A stretch of DNA of 64,000 bases from Epiperipatus broadwayi (GCA_028023455.1 JAQFVV010000275.1:310001-374000), one strand, 5' to 3'; shown: positions 23,200 to 36,556, numbered from the stretch's first letter. Program-made: numbers and translations. The notes: generated by a model not told the origin, from the letters alone.

Positions 23200-25250
23200 T
23201 TTGTGCATATGTTTAGAAATTATCTTTTTCTAAATTGAATTATTATCTGTTCAGACTTGGGAAAAGATTTTTATGATAGATGTTAATGATGCATTTTTGG
23301 AGTTCCAAGCTATTTGTTTAAATTTAATTGCTAAAGCAAAGTTTCGGTTAAAGTTGATTAGTAAGAATAGAAGATCTCCTTGGGTGACACATGCTCTGGT
23401 ATGTAAAATTAATCAGAGAAATGTGTTAAAAGTTTTGGATGGCTCATCAAATGCTTTAAAAAAACTTAATGTTGAAGTTAAGTCTGATATTAGAAAGTTG
23501 AAGTTTAGATATTATCAAGAATTTCTTAGTGATAAAAATGTTTCTTTGAAATGGAGAACAATAAATTCTTTGATTAAAAAATCTTCCAATTCTATTAAAT
23601 ATAATGAAAATTTAATTGAGTTACAGAATAATGAAAAATATTTAGCTGATTGGTTTAATGAGTATTTTGCAAATTTATCGATGCATGCTGTGCCTGAAGA
23701 GATTTTGTCTTCTTATTCAAGTTTGAATTCTTTTTTATAATCTGATGTTTCTGAATCTCAGTTGTTTGTAACAATTGAGTCTTAAAAATGTCATTTCTTT
23801 TGGACTAGATGGAATAACACCTAAGATGCTTAAAGAAAATAAGGTTGCATTTTTGCCTGTTTTGGTTCATTTATTTATCTTTGCAGTCTGGATCATTTCC
23901 AAAATATTTGAAAGTTAATGTTATTATTCCAGTTTATAAGAAAGGTGATTATACTCTTATGGTTAATTATAGACCAATTGCCATTATTTGTTTTTTTCTA
24001 AATTATTGGAAATGATTAAGGATCAAATGTTGTCATTTCTGTTTAAAAATAAAATTTTATCTATCAATATGGTTTTCTTCCTGGTAGAGATACATTAGAT
24101 GCTTTAAAACATCATGTTCATTATTTAACATCTTCAATGGATCAGGAACATAAAACATTGGCTATTTAACTTGATTTATCTAAAGCATTTGATTCTGTTA
24201 ATCATAATATTTTGATTAAGCATTGCTACTTGTATGGTTTTTGTGGTTCTATTAATAGTTGGTTAGAGAGTTATTTAAATGATAGAAAACAGTTTACTAA
24301 TATTTATGATATTGTCAGAGATGTGGTCTTGATTAATTGTGAAGTTCTGCAAGGTTCAGTACTTGGTCCTCTATTGTTTTTAATTTATATTAATGATCTA
24401 TTTTCACTGAAATTACATTCTAAGATTTTTGTTTTTGCTGATGATATTGCTTTATCCTGTAATGCTGTTTCTTATAGTCTTCTTGAAAAATTAGTGAATG
24501 AGGATTTGGACTCAGTTGGCAAATGTCTGGCATATAATTCATTGTTGGTCAATTTAGATAAAACAAAAGGTATTTTTTTTCTTACAAGCGTACTTTTTTC
24601 TCTCTTTTGCTGTAAGTATATTTTGCATATTAATATTATATGTAACTTATGAGAATATTCCTTTGGTAGATAATTATTTTTATTTGGGAATATTGACTCC
24701 AAATTGTCCTGGACAAATCATATTACCTATCTTTGTCAATGGTTACATAATTTAAACTATATGTTTTATTATTTAGTTAAATTTCTTCCTAGGTTGCTCT
24801 CATTTTTATTTACATTGCTTGTTATCAAAGTATTTTATCTTATAATATCATTATTTGGGGTAATGCTTCTCCACATATTCTATATTCTTTGTGTTATACA
24901 AAATTATACTTTGCACATTATCTTTGGTAGATCTCATTCTTATTCTGTTTGAGATATTTATATTGCGTTTGGTTTATTTGATGTAAATCACTTATATCAA
25001 TGGAGTTATTTTTGATATTTTTTGTGCTAAACTTTTTCTGAATTCTGGAGTGTATGTTCTAAATACTCATCTTTCTAATAAATTTCAATTACCATTACCA
25101 AATTTTTTTAAGGAATCTAGTAGAAGACAATATGTTTATTCTGGGTCAAAGTTATTTAATAAATTTATATACGAATGTTCAATTGATCTGAATAATATTT
25201 ATGAATCTTTCAAAAAATATTTATGTCAATGGTTGTGTAGTATATATTAA
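23200..25250 (+). pseudogene. Jockey/CR1-like LINE ORF2, 5'-truncated and broken
   Basis: The plus strand starts with DVNDAFLEFQAI...SPWVTHALV, the linker before RT in Jockey/CR1-group LINEs, intact to 23740. RT follows in several frames: GLDGITPKMLK, F.SKLLEMIKDQML, then (stop) LDLSKAFDSVNHNILIKHC with the first catalytic Asp (about 24170-24225), LQGSVLGPLLFLIYINDL and the FADD active site (about 24430-24441). The post-RT region has frameshifts (TNHITYLC..., then an IIWGNASP motif around 24850) and ends with a frame closing at 25247. The endonuclease domain is absent, as in a typical 5'-truncated copy. Reverse transcription at a nicked target would be its role. Confidence 0.85.
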
Positions 25251-25254
25251 TTTT

Positions 25255-28200
25255 GGCATTTATTTTATTTATTTAATTAATTTTATTTATTTTCTAAACT
25301 GTTTTTTTCTATTTTGAGTTTTTGGTTGTATTTTTACTTCATTTTTGTTCAATTTATTTTTTACATATAAATTCTGCACACAAGAGTTTTCTTGTTTGGT
25401 GTTATTCCTTCTAGGCAAATATCCAAGCACTAAAGCTCATCAACTTTGTGTCAAGTTAAAACATTCTATGGCATTACAGTTAACAGGCTATATTTCAAAT
25501 TTTATACTATATTTATGCAGGTTCTCCTACTAAACAATGCAAGATTGGAAGGCAATAGATTGATGCATATCTGATAATTTTTAGTCAGTTATCTTGAGAA
25601 AATTATAAGTGTAAATAAAACATTATTATTGCAATAGATATACTGCTAAATATTTTTTTGACTAGCTCCTAGCTTTCTTATTTCTCTAGTTATCAGGATT
25701 TGCAACTAGGAACAGCTGAGGAATGTGGCTGATATTATTTTTCTTTATTTATCTAACTTTGTGCTTTAAGGGAATAAAATTGAAGGCTATTATTCGATGA
25801 CACTTCTATCATTTTTGATTTGGTAGCTTCTGATATGTTCTTTGTTCAGATTTGATGAGATAGGAAGTTATAAAAGGCAGTATCCACAACTCAAAATTAC
25901 TTGTGGAGGTTAATTTTCAAAATCGTCATTGATTTTTTTACTTTATTCTCTAAATTTTAATTATCTATCAAGGCTTTTATGAATAAGTTATATTCAAAAT
26001 AATATTTGGCAATAGTTTTAATCTTTAAAATTAAAAAAGTATATATCATATTAAGATCATGAAGACAAAATTTGTATACTTAATTGAACTGTAAATGACA
26101 ATTTCCATGTCAGTTAAATGCCTTTAGCAATATATACTTCACAATTTCATTTTCTAACTGACCAATCTCAACATTACAAGTTGTGTGTTTGTTAAAACCA
26201 ACCATTCTGACAACAACAATAAAAATAGAATTTTTGTTTAAACAGCCTTCAAGCTCATTCTCTACAATGTTTATATAACTTGAATGACTATATAGTTATC
26301 AACTGTAAAAATTATTTTAATTTCCAGTCTTGAAAAATTTTAAAAGTCATTTATACATCTTTTGTTTATGACAGAGTAAAAATAATCTAATATTAAATTA
26401 TGTGATCTGTAGAAATTACCCAATGTTGCAGTTTTTGCCTTTACATCTATAATATTGGGATATACAGTTTTATGTAACATAAATGGGCATCTGTGCTATT
26501 TATTATATTAAAACATTTATTTATGTTTGATTTTTTAACTTCAAACCCTATCTATTTTCATATTTTTTTAAAGTTAATTTTCAGTCAGTATTATGATCCA
26601 GTTGATGATCATCACATTATATGTGTATATCATTTACTATAGCATGAAACTAAAATTCTTTAATATATATATTGTAACCTTATATTTTAGTATAAAATAT
26701 AGAGATTGATATAACTGAGATAAAAATTTCTCTGTCTTCTTCTTGTGATTTGATTACCTTGGTTTGCATTTTGAACAGACTATTTACTTGCCTTGCTTAT
26801 TGCCTGTATTATTTTAATGTATTTAAAATTGTTTTTTTTTTCCATCCACTGATTTGGATCAAATATATTTAACTTGTAAGAAATTGACAGTACACATTAA
26901 GTTTAGTAAAATGTGATTAAAAATAATAATTCTTATTTATTTAAAATAGTCTTAGGAATTATTTTCATTTAATTAAAAAACCATTTGTTTAACTAATTTT
27001 TAATTATTAGATAATAATATAATAAATTCACATGCATTTCAGACAGCATTCCTGTTTTATTAGAGAGAAAAAAAATGGTGTAAGAATAAAATGTATGCAA
27101 AATATGTTAAGCATATTTTTTAAAAAATATTTAATAACAAATGGATTTAACAAAAAATTTCCTACAAATTTAAACATAAAATGGTGATATTTAATAATAG
27201 TATGAATTGCTAAATTTAAAGTATCTGTTCAAGTCAGTCAGCCAGGTGGATCAAATCACTAATAATTTTCTCAATATTTGCATTTAAAAATATGTCGGGA
27301 TTCTCAAATTTAAAAATAGAATTAATTGCAGAAGTTCAGTATGTTTTGGAATATTTTATTATTATACAAATTGGCAACACTAAATAAATATTTTAATTGC
27401 AGAAGTTTTTCGGATATGAAAACTTTATTTTTAAAAAAAAAAGGTTTAAAATCAAATTTAAATGTTAAAGTTTATTGAAACGATGGTTTAATATTTCTAC
27501 TTATCATTTAAATAATAAAGCATTGATTATTTTATCTAAATGTATACTGCTAATAATGTATTTACTATTTAATTTGTTTACTATTTGAATAATGGTAACA
27601 GTCTTCAAATAATAAACTAAAACTACTTTCTGATTTTTATCATCAATTTTGAATTATTAAATTATTTTGCTCTAATTATTATTTCTGAATTTAAATATGG
27701 ATAATAAATTAATATAGCTTGGATATCATAAACTTGGAATAATTTTTTATAAAAATGTAGAATTTAATATCATTTAAACTCTACATGTCATGCTTTTGGA
27801 ATTGTCTTATATTCATGGAGCCACATAAAATTCATTAATTTAAAAGTGCTTATAATAACTAGAATGGATATAATAACATCTATGAAATTTGGCTATAATA
27901 TATAATTATTACTTTGTGTAATGTGTATTTATTGTTCAAGACATTTTTACATTGATTTCACGGATCATATTTAGTATTCTAAAAATGTTGTACACTTTAA
28001 TTTATGTATTTAAGTAAAAATGAATTGATTTTAATTTTGTTATATGAACTTATATGTAAAGTTCATGACTTATATTTTTACTATGTTTAAATTAAATTCA
28101 TGGGATTGAATAAAATATTTATTCAAGGGAATAGCGCTTGCAGAAAAAGCTTGAGAATTATTAATAAATTTATTGTGTGTGTCAACCTCTCATGAAGTGT

Positions 28201-29850
28201 CTTATGAGTCTTTCCAGAGTTCTATTCCTATACTCATATCACTTATATTACAATGTTTATATTTTAAGCAAGATAATTCAGTATATTAGTTGTCCTTATT
28301 ATTGAAACACTTTTCATTATGTATGAACCCACATCTGAAATTCTGGTGTTTTTCCGAATTGTCAGAATAACTGAGGAGGAGGATTTCTGCACTTAAAATA
28401 TGAAGTAAATATTAATATTGCTTTACAATGTTAAATGGCATTAATCTGTGCTGGTGGTTAATCTGCAGATTAATTAGTTGCCACTTTCTGTATTTTTACA
28501 CTCATTCCTGCGCTGGTGGTTAATCCATGGAATTGTGTAATTATATTTGTTGCTTCATGGTGGTGTATACACCCAGATGGCACTCAGTGTTGTATAATTC
28601 ATTTGTGTAGATGAATGCATCCACAGGAATATCATTTTACTTCATAAATGTAAGTTTGGGCAAAGTATTTTAGTTATTATGCTAAAATCATCTTCTTGCA
28701 TTTATAAGTATAATTTGTAAGTTGAGTTATAAAGTGTAGCAGTGCATCCTATCTAAGTTATCCTCATAATGATTAACTGTTTGTTAATTAATATTGTATC
28801 TGAACTGAAGTTTGAATTTTAATTTTGGTTTAACATTGCATTTTAGCCAATTCCTGCAAATATAATATTTATTATATTGTTATAGGTATACAGTATAGGT
28901 TTATTGGTTCTGGAACTGACACACTGGGTATTTTATGATTTGATGTTGAATTTCAGTATAGTTTCATCAAGGCATAAATTAAATCAAATTACAATAATAT
29001 GTATGATTAGGCTTTTATAAAACTGTGCCTAGGATATATTTAGTGAAGTGAACAAATGGAATGATATTTTATTTATTTGTTTATTTATGTATTTATTTAT
29101 TATATTAAAACATCATATATCAATTATTTGTTAATCATAAAATTGTAAATAAATGTTGATTTATAATTAAATTTACTGTGCCGTTGCTATGTCATTCATA
29201 AAACCAGAAATTATATATCTTGAATAGAGCATACATTGAAGTACATACTGTTGTCAGCATGATATAAGAGTTTTAGTAATATTCTGAGAAAACATTTGAA
29301 TGCTTTTGTCTTTGGTAATTTATGATGTGTAAGGTACAATAAAATCCCATTTGCCTTTTCCATCATTTTAGCTTTGTGTTGTTGATTCTAGTGCATGATA
29401 CAAAATTGATTGATTTTATAAACAGATTTACTATGTAATGATATGATTGAATTTATTTGCTTAATGATATAATAGTCACTCATCAATATAACAAGAGTCT
29501 CACTGCTATTTATTAAATTATAAATTTAAGTTAATAAGGAAAGAACCCAAGTTTTCTATGCTTATTATTATTGCAAAGCTCATACCCAAACTAGCATTTT
29601 TATCATTTTTAAAATTCATAATCTTTAATAGTTTCACAAATTATACCATCTTGTCCATGGTTGGCCATAAGGTCTCATGCAATAAAAAATTGCAGCTTAA
29701 AGGTTTTGAAGAATAATAAAATTACATACTTATAATTTGTCTAATGTACTTTCACATACTGCTACAATAGGTCTTTGCGGTATACTCTGGCTGCAACCAG
29801 ATTAGATTATAACAATTTCATATTATATCATCAATTTTGTTTATTGTGAT
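25255..29850. other. Non-coding A+T-rich interval
   Basis: About 4.6 kb without recognisable coding sequence. Two similar short segments sharing G(C/T)GCTGGTGGTTAATC lie at about 28449 and 28510. The rest is A/T-rich with mononucleotide runs. Confidence 0.65.
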
Positions 29851-29859
29851 GTGCTCCAG

Positions 29860-30013
29860 ATTTTGGTTATAGTCTTTGGTGCACAATGTAGATGGCACAA
29901 TATGATTTTTGATTATAGTTCTTGGCACCATAAGATTGGGGCATTTCGGTTACAGGGAATTTGGGTACAGTTCTTGGCTGCCAACGATTGGGCATTCAGT
30001 TACAAGATTGATG
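29860..30013 (+). repeat. Diverged minisatellite, about three units of 45-55 bp
   Basis: Three successive segments begin with TTTGGTTATAGTCTTTGG, TTTGATTATAGTTCTTGGC and TTTGGGTACAGTTCTTGGC, and each continues with a (G)GCA-rich stretch. The units are imperfect. An open frame of 65 codons through it is a by-product. Confidence 0.6.
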
Positions 30014-30056
30014 ATTATAATATATATATGACATTTAAAAACATATAAATATTTAA

Positions 30057-30176
30057 GGAGGATTTGAACCCAGACTTTCAAGTTCTCTACAGTCATTCAC
30101 TCTATCCAATATAACCAATACACATGATCACAGAGTGAATGACTGTAGAAGCTTGAATGTCTGGGTTCAAATCTCC
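30057..30176. repeat. Palindrome of two tRNA-like SINE heads
   Basis: Left arm 30057-30103 and right arm 30132-30176 are inverted copies with few mismatches around a 28-bp loop. Each holds a pol III B-box-like GGTTCAAATC (minus strand at 30061-30070, plus strand at 30164-30173), preceded by a tRNA-like AGAGTGAATGACTGTAGA stretch. The pair could fold into a long hairpin RNA. A related single copy is at 14927-14990. Confidence 0.6.
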
Positions 30177-31209
30177 TTCAATTACATCTAATATACATTA
30201 TATTTGTATTTCAATGTTATAAGTATTTAAAAATTTAAAAAAAAATAATTGAAAAAAAAAAAGCTGATTTCAGTTTTTGAATAAAATATTTCAGGAAAAA
30301 TAATATCAAATGAAAGAAAATCCTTTGATTTCTTTTGGGGGCTTAAAAAATCTGAGCAGGACAAATTTCTAATTGTTACAGCATATCTTTTTGTCATTGC
30401 AATTTTGATTACCATGAGATTATTCATATAATAAAGATACATGAAAAGACTGCTCAGTAACAGACCTTAATGCATATGGAAAATTATTTCTTTTTACATT
30501 AAAATTGAAAATTAAGAAAATGTCATGGTATTTCTTTCCAGTTGTCTGACAGCTTTATCCAGACAGTTGAGTTTACTTGTAAAATAGAATGAATGTTTAT
30601 GTTTATATATGGATACGAATTTCTTATATACTAACAATCATAAGAGATTAAAATAAATTACTGTTCTCATTACCTGATAACTATAAAATCATCAGCCAAG
30701 GCAGCAGATAATCTGATGACAAAGAATGCTAAGACCATAAAATATCATTAGATGCTGATTTTTTATTTAATAGCTACAACTGCACATTATTTACAAATAA
30801 AAAAAGACTGCATAAATGAGAAAAACTGTCTAATATTAAACAGAATGTTAATGGAATTTATTAAGTTAAAAGAAAAGGTGAAGAGATAACATACTGGAAA
30901 GAGAATTTATATTTTAACGAAATGACTCAAAAAGTGAAAGCACAAGTAGATAATTTATTTTAAATAAAGCATAACATTGAGAAATTGATAGTATATTAGA
31001 CAGAAAGGCAAATTAATTATTCAAATTAATGGAAGATATTAAATTAAGATAATTCATATTTATGTTCAAATAAGTTCTCATCAATATGAAAAACATTTTT
31101 GATTAGTTCAACAACATTTTAAAATAGTCATGGAAGATTTATTACTGGAATTGAACAAATATGAGAGAGAACAATAGACTTGAGTATTATCAAAGAAATA
31201 AATACATAT

Positions 31210-32156
31210 TGTACAGGCCATGTTTGTGTAACTAGTTAACAAGACGGAGAGGCCAAGTAAGGCTATCAAATATCTAGTACAGAGTTACTCCTGTCCTAGA
31301 TTTAAATCCATCGACCATCCTTGTCTCCATATTCCAGTTAACATTCTTGACAGTAACCACTCACTCTCCCATATGCCACAGCTTAAATCATCAAATGGAA
31401 CATGGGTGCTCTATCTTAAGGTTCTTTATTTAGCTATAAATCATACTGATGTTTATTCTCAGTGTGTGCATTGGACATTCATAAATGGAGGTTGTAAATA
31501 GATTAGTTGCCAATTATCACAACATGATTGATGATGATGGTTACATAAATATACAGTGCCTTAATGTGGCTTAATCAAGCATTTACTTAACTATCTTGTG
31601 TTGGATTTGAACTTTGTCAGTTGGAATTCATATGGCGATTTAACAACTAAACAAACATGAGTTACTTATGGAAAGATTACTGATTCCCTTAGGAGATAAA
31701 GGCAGTGGTTGAAATAGGTTCAATCTTAGATCACAGAGGTATATCTGCTTCTAACCTAGAACACTTTGAATTCTGGAGATCAAGAGTTATGCCACAGTAT
31801 GCTAAATCTGGGATTTGGAGTCAAAACAACTCTTTAGTGTCTGCAGAACCCAGGCTGGGATACATCAGAAGATTGAGCTCCCGAGCACCAGACTGAGGTA
31901 TGGCCCTACTGTCACTTTGGATGGGCATATAAAGAAAGACCATACCTAACATATATAATTTCGAGTAAGCTTGGTCTTGTGAACCAGTCAAGAATAATTA
32001 CATCAATTATAGGGATGCGAATACAGTCTTTTGGCTTATTAATACGAAAAGAATAATTCACATATGGTCACTACTTGACAATAACTATATAGCATTTAAA
32101 TCTTCACAAGCATTTAAAATAGACAGCAAATATAGCTATGAGAAATAATAAATACA
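31210..32156 (-). repeat. Probable 3' LTR (left copy)
   Basis: Aligns with 36557-37606 over its length (shared blocks include CAGAGTTACTCCTGTCCTAG and GAGGTATATCTGCTTCTAAC). Relative to the right copy it lacks an approximately 95-bp block after GTGTGCATT and a shorter one later, and has its own insert around 31602-31655. A minus-strand AATAAA lies at about 31425. An open frame of 63 codons here is incidental. Confidence 0.6.
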
Positions 32157-32574
32157 ACACCTGGTTCTCATTTTATGTGAATTTTAATGTGATGATGAAG
32201 TTATGTGATTTGTTTCTTCTTAATACCTTTCATATTTCACTATATTTATTAGATATCAGGAAATTTAAATTCTTAATAACTTATTTTGACTTGAAATCCT
32301 TTTTTTTTTTCAAAAATGGCCTGAAACTATATTTAGAATCTTGGCTTTTACATAAATAACCTACTTATACTAATGAGTAAATAATAATAATAGATTTATA
32401 CTTACGTATAAAAATATTGTAATAAATATTCAAAAATTTTAAACTTTTAAAACGTATTTTGTTAGATATAACAGTAATAAATAATTTTTTAGATTTTAAA
32501 AATAAATAACAAAGATTTTATTGATTTTGTAAACTGAAAATAATCTTTCTCATATATTTAGACAATATGTCATA
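32157..32574. other. A+T-rich filler where integrase core should be
   Basis: No similarity to pol. The DNA is A/T-rich with T-runs. It could be a deletion scar filled by unrelated sequence or the remnant of another insertion. Confidence 0.5.
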
Positions 32575-33180
32575 AGTCATTAGCAGGAGTCTTCCAGCAT
32601 TTGTACATTGATAGCAATCCATAGTGCTCAATGGCAAGGAGTTTATTTGGCCTATTTGCTAGGATTGATCTCAACCTCCCTGTATATGAGCGATTAGGTG
32701 GCTTTTCTTGGGTGCATAACTGGCAGGTCTTCAGCTTAGATAGTATGGCAGTATATATCCTCTCCCAATAAAATTGACATTGTATGACTGCCTCTATTTT
32801 TCAAGAGCCAAAATGTTCATAGAAGTTATGATAGTGTCGGACCAACCACTCTCTTATCTTTACTGGAATGGCTATCCTCCATTTTTTGATGCATACCATC
32901 TGAACCATCAGCATACTTTATAGTTTGTGTCTAGTCTGAATCCATCTCAGTCCCTCTGTTGTGGTTTTGCTCAAGATGCTGGATAATCAGCCCATACTTG
33001 GGGTCATCATTCTGTAAGATTTCCAACTTTAATTCCTGCTCTATGGTTTTGTCCATAGCAGTTGTTATATATGTGACTTGGATAGATCTGCTTGGTGGAT
33101 TTTGTGGGGTGATGGTGATGGGGTACCAGCTAAGGATGTCCACCATGATGTTTTCTTTATCAGGTCAATATTCCACCTGG
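32575..33180 (-). pseudogene. RNase H-integrase linker and truncated integrase
   Basis: The frame 32931-33146 starts at the end of RNase H (MVDILSWYP, normally ADALSR.P) and gives a linker. Lower down, WLVRHYHNFYEHFGS, FYWERIY and LKTCQLCTQEK form an intact-looking HHCC zinc module. The core begins LLAIEHYGLL, where the first catalytic Asp is replaced by Glu. Similarity stops abruptly at about 32575; the second Asp, the Glu and the C-terminal module are missing. Confidence 0.75.
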
Positions 33181-33239
33181 TAATCAAATTTTTATAGAAA
33201 TAAGCTCCTTTGCATTAGTCAGTCATCCATGAGCTAGAC

Positions 33240-34240
33240 CTTGCTTAAAAATTCCAGTCACCAGTGATCAGTGATGATAATTACCCTTGAGCCTAGTAGG
33301 GACTGTTGAAATTTGTGGCAGGCTCATATGATGGCGAAGGCCTCCTGTTCTGTGACCATATACCTTTTTTGGCATTCTAAAGTCTGTCTGCTGAAGTATA
33401 GCACCCAATGTTCTTGCTAGCTCCCTTTCTGGAACAAGACAGCACCCAACCCCTCTTTGCTGCTATCCCTCTGAAGGTAAAATGACAGGGAGAAATTTGG
33501 ATGGTAAAGCATCACCTTCTTCAGGAATCCCCCTTTATCTTATGAAAGTCTCTTTCTTGTTCCTCCATCTATCATCATCAGTTGTCTTTAGGCAATGCTG
33601 AGTCCTGGGCCAGATTTTTATAAACCAATGGTAGAAGTTGCAAAACCCAAGGAATGATATTTGTTTCTGATTTGTGGGCCATGGGAACTATCGGATGGCT
33701 TCTATCTTCTCCAAGTGGTGTCAGATGCTGTGGCTATCCATGAGGTGTCCCATAAATGTGATTTCCTCCTTGGCAAAACAGCACTTTGCTAAATTGATGG
33801 TTATCCTCTTGGGGAGACACTTCTCCAGAAATTTGTGCACATGCTTGATGTGCTCCACCTGATCTAAATTACCATGTCATCCATGTAGTATACCAAATGG
33901 TCCTTTACTCAGTCAGACAGGACTCAGTCCAAGAAACTAAGCAGCCCTTCTCAACTATTTAGAAGTCCAAACGGCATCCTCTGGAAATGGTACATGTACC
34001 CATTACACTTGAACACTGTGTAGTGATGGTCCCAAGTGTCTAATTCAATTTGCCAATAACTTGAGGTAAGATCAATGGTGGAGAACATTCATTTATCTGC
34101 CAATTTCATCAATACTTCTAGTACAAGTGGTGGGGTATCTCTTTCCAATATGGTGATGCTATTTAGTTTTCAAGCATCTAAGCACAGTCAAACTGTGCCA
34201 TTTTTTGACTACACTTGATAAGGCCCTTTTCCATAATGCC
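33240..34240 (-). pseudogene. RT and RNase H of the second gypsy-type element, many stops
   Basis: Continuing on the minus strand the RT is broken by numerous stops but keeps its order. The active site YMDD is readable at 33876-33887. RNase H follows: YHPNFSLSFYLQRDSSKEGLG (first Asp), MVTEQEAFAII (Glu) and VIITDHW.LEFLSK (Asp). These align with the RNase H of the element at 5551-13689, though the families are clearly distinct. Confidence 0.85.
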
Positions 34241-35053
34241 TCAATCCAGCATTTTATTCAACTGCTCCTCTACTTCTGGATGGTACTGGAATGGGATACA
34301 ATAACTCTTTATTTGGAAGTTTCTTTCCTGACTCGAATACAATGTATAAATCTTTGAATCATTCTTGGGGTGTTTGAGAATATGTCTGAATAGGTGGTGA
34401 GGGTTTCCTTCCATGTCTGTTTTTCTGACAGGTTGTGTCTTCATATGCTCACTGTTCCCTTCTATCACCTTGATGGTGCTGTTCTTCTGGATACAGTTGA
34501 CTTGGACACCCAGGTCCTCAAACAAGATGACTTCCTTCCCTAGGTTTATGGTCACTTGCTCACAATCCAATATTGCTTGGTGTTTATTCAAAAAATCAAT
34601 TCCTAGTACCATCTCTTGTACCAAGTGATCCAATGTCAGAAAGGGGTGTTCTGTAACCCATTCACCCACTCTCAGGGTCATCCAGAACTGAAGGTTACCA
34701 GTTTTCATCCCTTTGTCTTTTGTCAGAACTACTGCTAGTGGCTGCATTGGCAGACTCTTTAAGTTTCCTTGGATTTTCTTTAGTCGGGTATACATTATTG
34801 TGAATATCTGTGACACATGACTCCTCATATCTAGCAAAGCCACAGCTGTTGTTTTTTCTACTCTAATGGTTGGATGATGTCCTTGGGGTTTTTTGAATAT
34901 CAAAACCTCCTCCTGTATTATCATGGACATTGCTGCCCCAATAGTTTGGCTATCCCTTCTGCTCTTTACTTCCTTTGATGGGTTCCATTTCCTCTTTCTC
35001 CTGGCTCTTTTTGTCCAGGAATGGGGTTTTCCTCCGAATCTTGATGGCATCAA
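34241..35053 (-). pseudogene. Protease and RT entry of the second gypsy-type element
   Basis: A long clean frame of 270 codons. A basic linker (ARRKRKW) is followed by an aspartic protease: VALLDMRSHVSQIF has the catalytic Asp, but the next two residues are Met-Arg where DTG/DSG is needed, so the active site is dead although the frame is open. The C-terminal hallmark MVLGIDFLNKHQAILDC is well kept. The frame ends in CIPFQYHPEVEEQLNKMLD, the usual approach to RT, then a stop. Confidence 0.85.
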
Positions 35054-35295
35054 TGGTGTCTAGGAGCTATATTGTTTCTGGTATGCTCAATTTTCCCTTA
35101 CTGATCATCATCCTCTATACATATCCCAGAAGGCTGTGTCTAATGCTGGTAGTGATTTGTGTTTTGGATAGACAGACATTTGTCATTGTCTTCATTACAT
35201 TGCATTGTCAAAGGAAGAATTGAGTTAACGTTCCCTCTCTTTCCTGATAATCCTTCTTACTCATTAGTTGTAGCAGTATCCTATCCTGTTTCTTT

Positions 35296-35700
35296 TCACT
35301 CCAGAACATCTCCATCAGTTCCATGATATACCTTCTTATAGTGGTTATCTGGTGTCGAATTGGTTCCGACTATGTGTGCAGTCCCTTCTAAGTGGACCCC
35401 AGCTAAGTTGACCACTTGTGCCTCAGTGTACTTCTGCCATTTGCAACACACCATCAGGGCTTGTATGTGTTCCCATGGACTCTCTCTCATCTCTCCCTTG
35501 AATTTTATTGTCTCGAACCTTATGTTTTTTTCATTTTCTCTTACCTTTTCTGGATCTATTTGGTCCATTTCTTTCTCTTTTCTTTGAGGTTTTATGCTTT
35601 GTTTGGTTATGTCTATTTCTCCTGGGTCATATCTCTCCACATCATGTTCCATTTGACTTGTTAAAAAGCAAGTACCCCTGACTGTCTGTCCTGTGAACAA
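35296..35700 (-). pseudogene. gag fragment of the second gypsy-type element
   Basis: A 134-codon open frame. After a charged linker (KEKEMDQIDPEKV) it reads IRFETIKFKGEMRESPWEHI and then CCKWQKYTEAQVVNLAGVHLEGTA; W..I.AL..C..W and LEGTA are typical of the capsid region of gypsy gag. Coding continues with stops toward 35050. The true start is unclear because frames upstream of 35700 are interrupted. Confidence 0.75.
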
Positions 35701-36556
35701 AAAAATTATATGCCTTATCCTACCTAATTTATTTAAAGCTTTTTTTCTTTGCTCATTTTTATTATGCCCTAACCTGTCCTATTCTTTTAACTATCTCTGT
35801 CTGATCATGTCTTCCATAACTCCTGCTGTTGTAACCACTCATCTGACCTGCAAAAGAGAAATAATGAATTTAGTTTGACATATATTTATAAAGTGCTGTA
35901 TCCCTTATGTCTTGGTCTTAACCTGATATTACAATAATATTTAAAAAGATGTTTGCTAGCATCATTTTTTTTTAATTACATATTTTATGACTAAATATCA
36001 ATGATAATCTGCCACACATTTTTCTGAACACAAATACATCTATATCCTGTACATTTATTACAAATACATTATTCTATTATCATGGCAACAGATCATCAAA
36101 GTGGTGACAAAATCTGGGTACATACACATCTACACCTCCCTTATGTATTACATCTGAATATAGGTGGCATCTCTGCCAAAATAGTTTACATCCAATTCAC
36201 ATACTGGCACATCAGATTATTTGAAAATAAATCCCTTTTACCTATTTTATTTATTATGGCCTGCATTGTAGCTACAATTTATATACAAAAAATTATACAA
36301 TTTTTTTCACGAAAAGAAACACTTTTCTCTTTTTTTTTTTGCCGAATAAAAAAAAATCTTAATCCATTTTTACCAACAAAAAACTTTTTTTTCCTAATTG
36401 CATTATTATATGGGTAAAAGATTTTATATGTATATTTACCTTTTTTCCACAAACAAAAAACCTTTTTTTAACTCAAATTATTACTCAAGATATGTTGGTG
36501 TTTACATAAACAAAGCCCTATATTGGCATGACAGATTATACAGGAAAAAAAATCTT
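35701..36556. other. Leader region between probable 5' LTR and gag
   Basis: No conserved protein. T- and A-rich runs around 36300-36480 create accidental open frames. No clear tRNA primer complement is seen next to 36557. Confidence 0.45.

Noticed and set aside
35701-35880. Spliced leader exons upstream of gag (two TTTGCAG/TTCACAG acceptor-like sites on the minus strand)
   Set aside because: Joining the pieces does not give a continuous gag frame, so the sites are probably chance.
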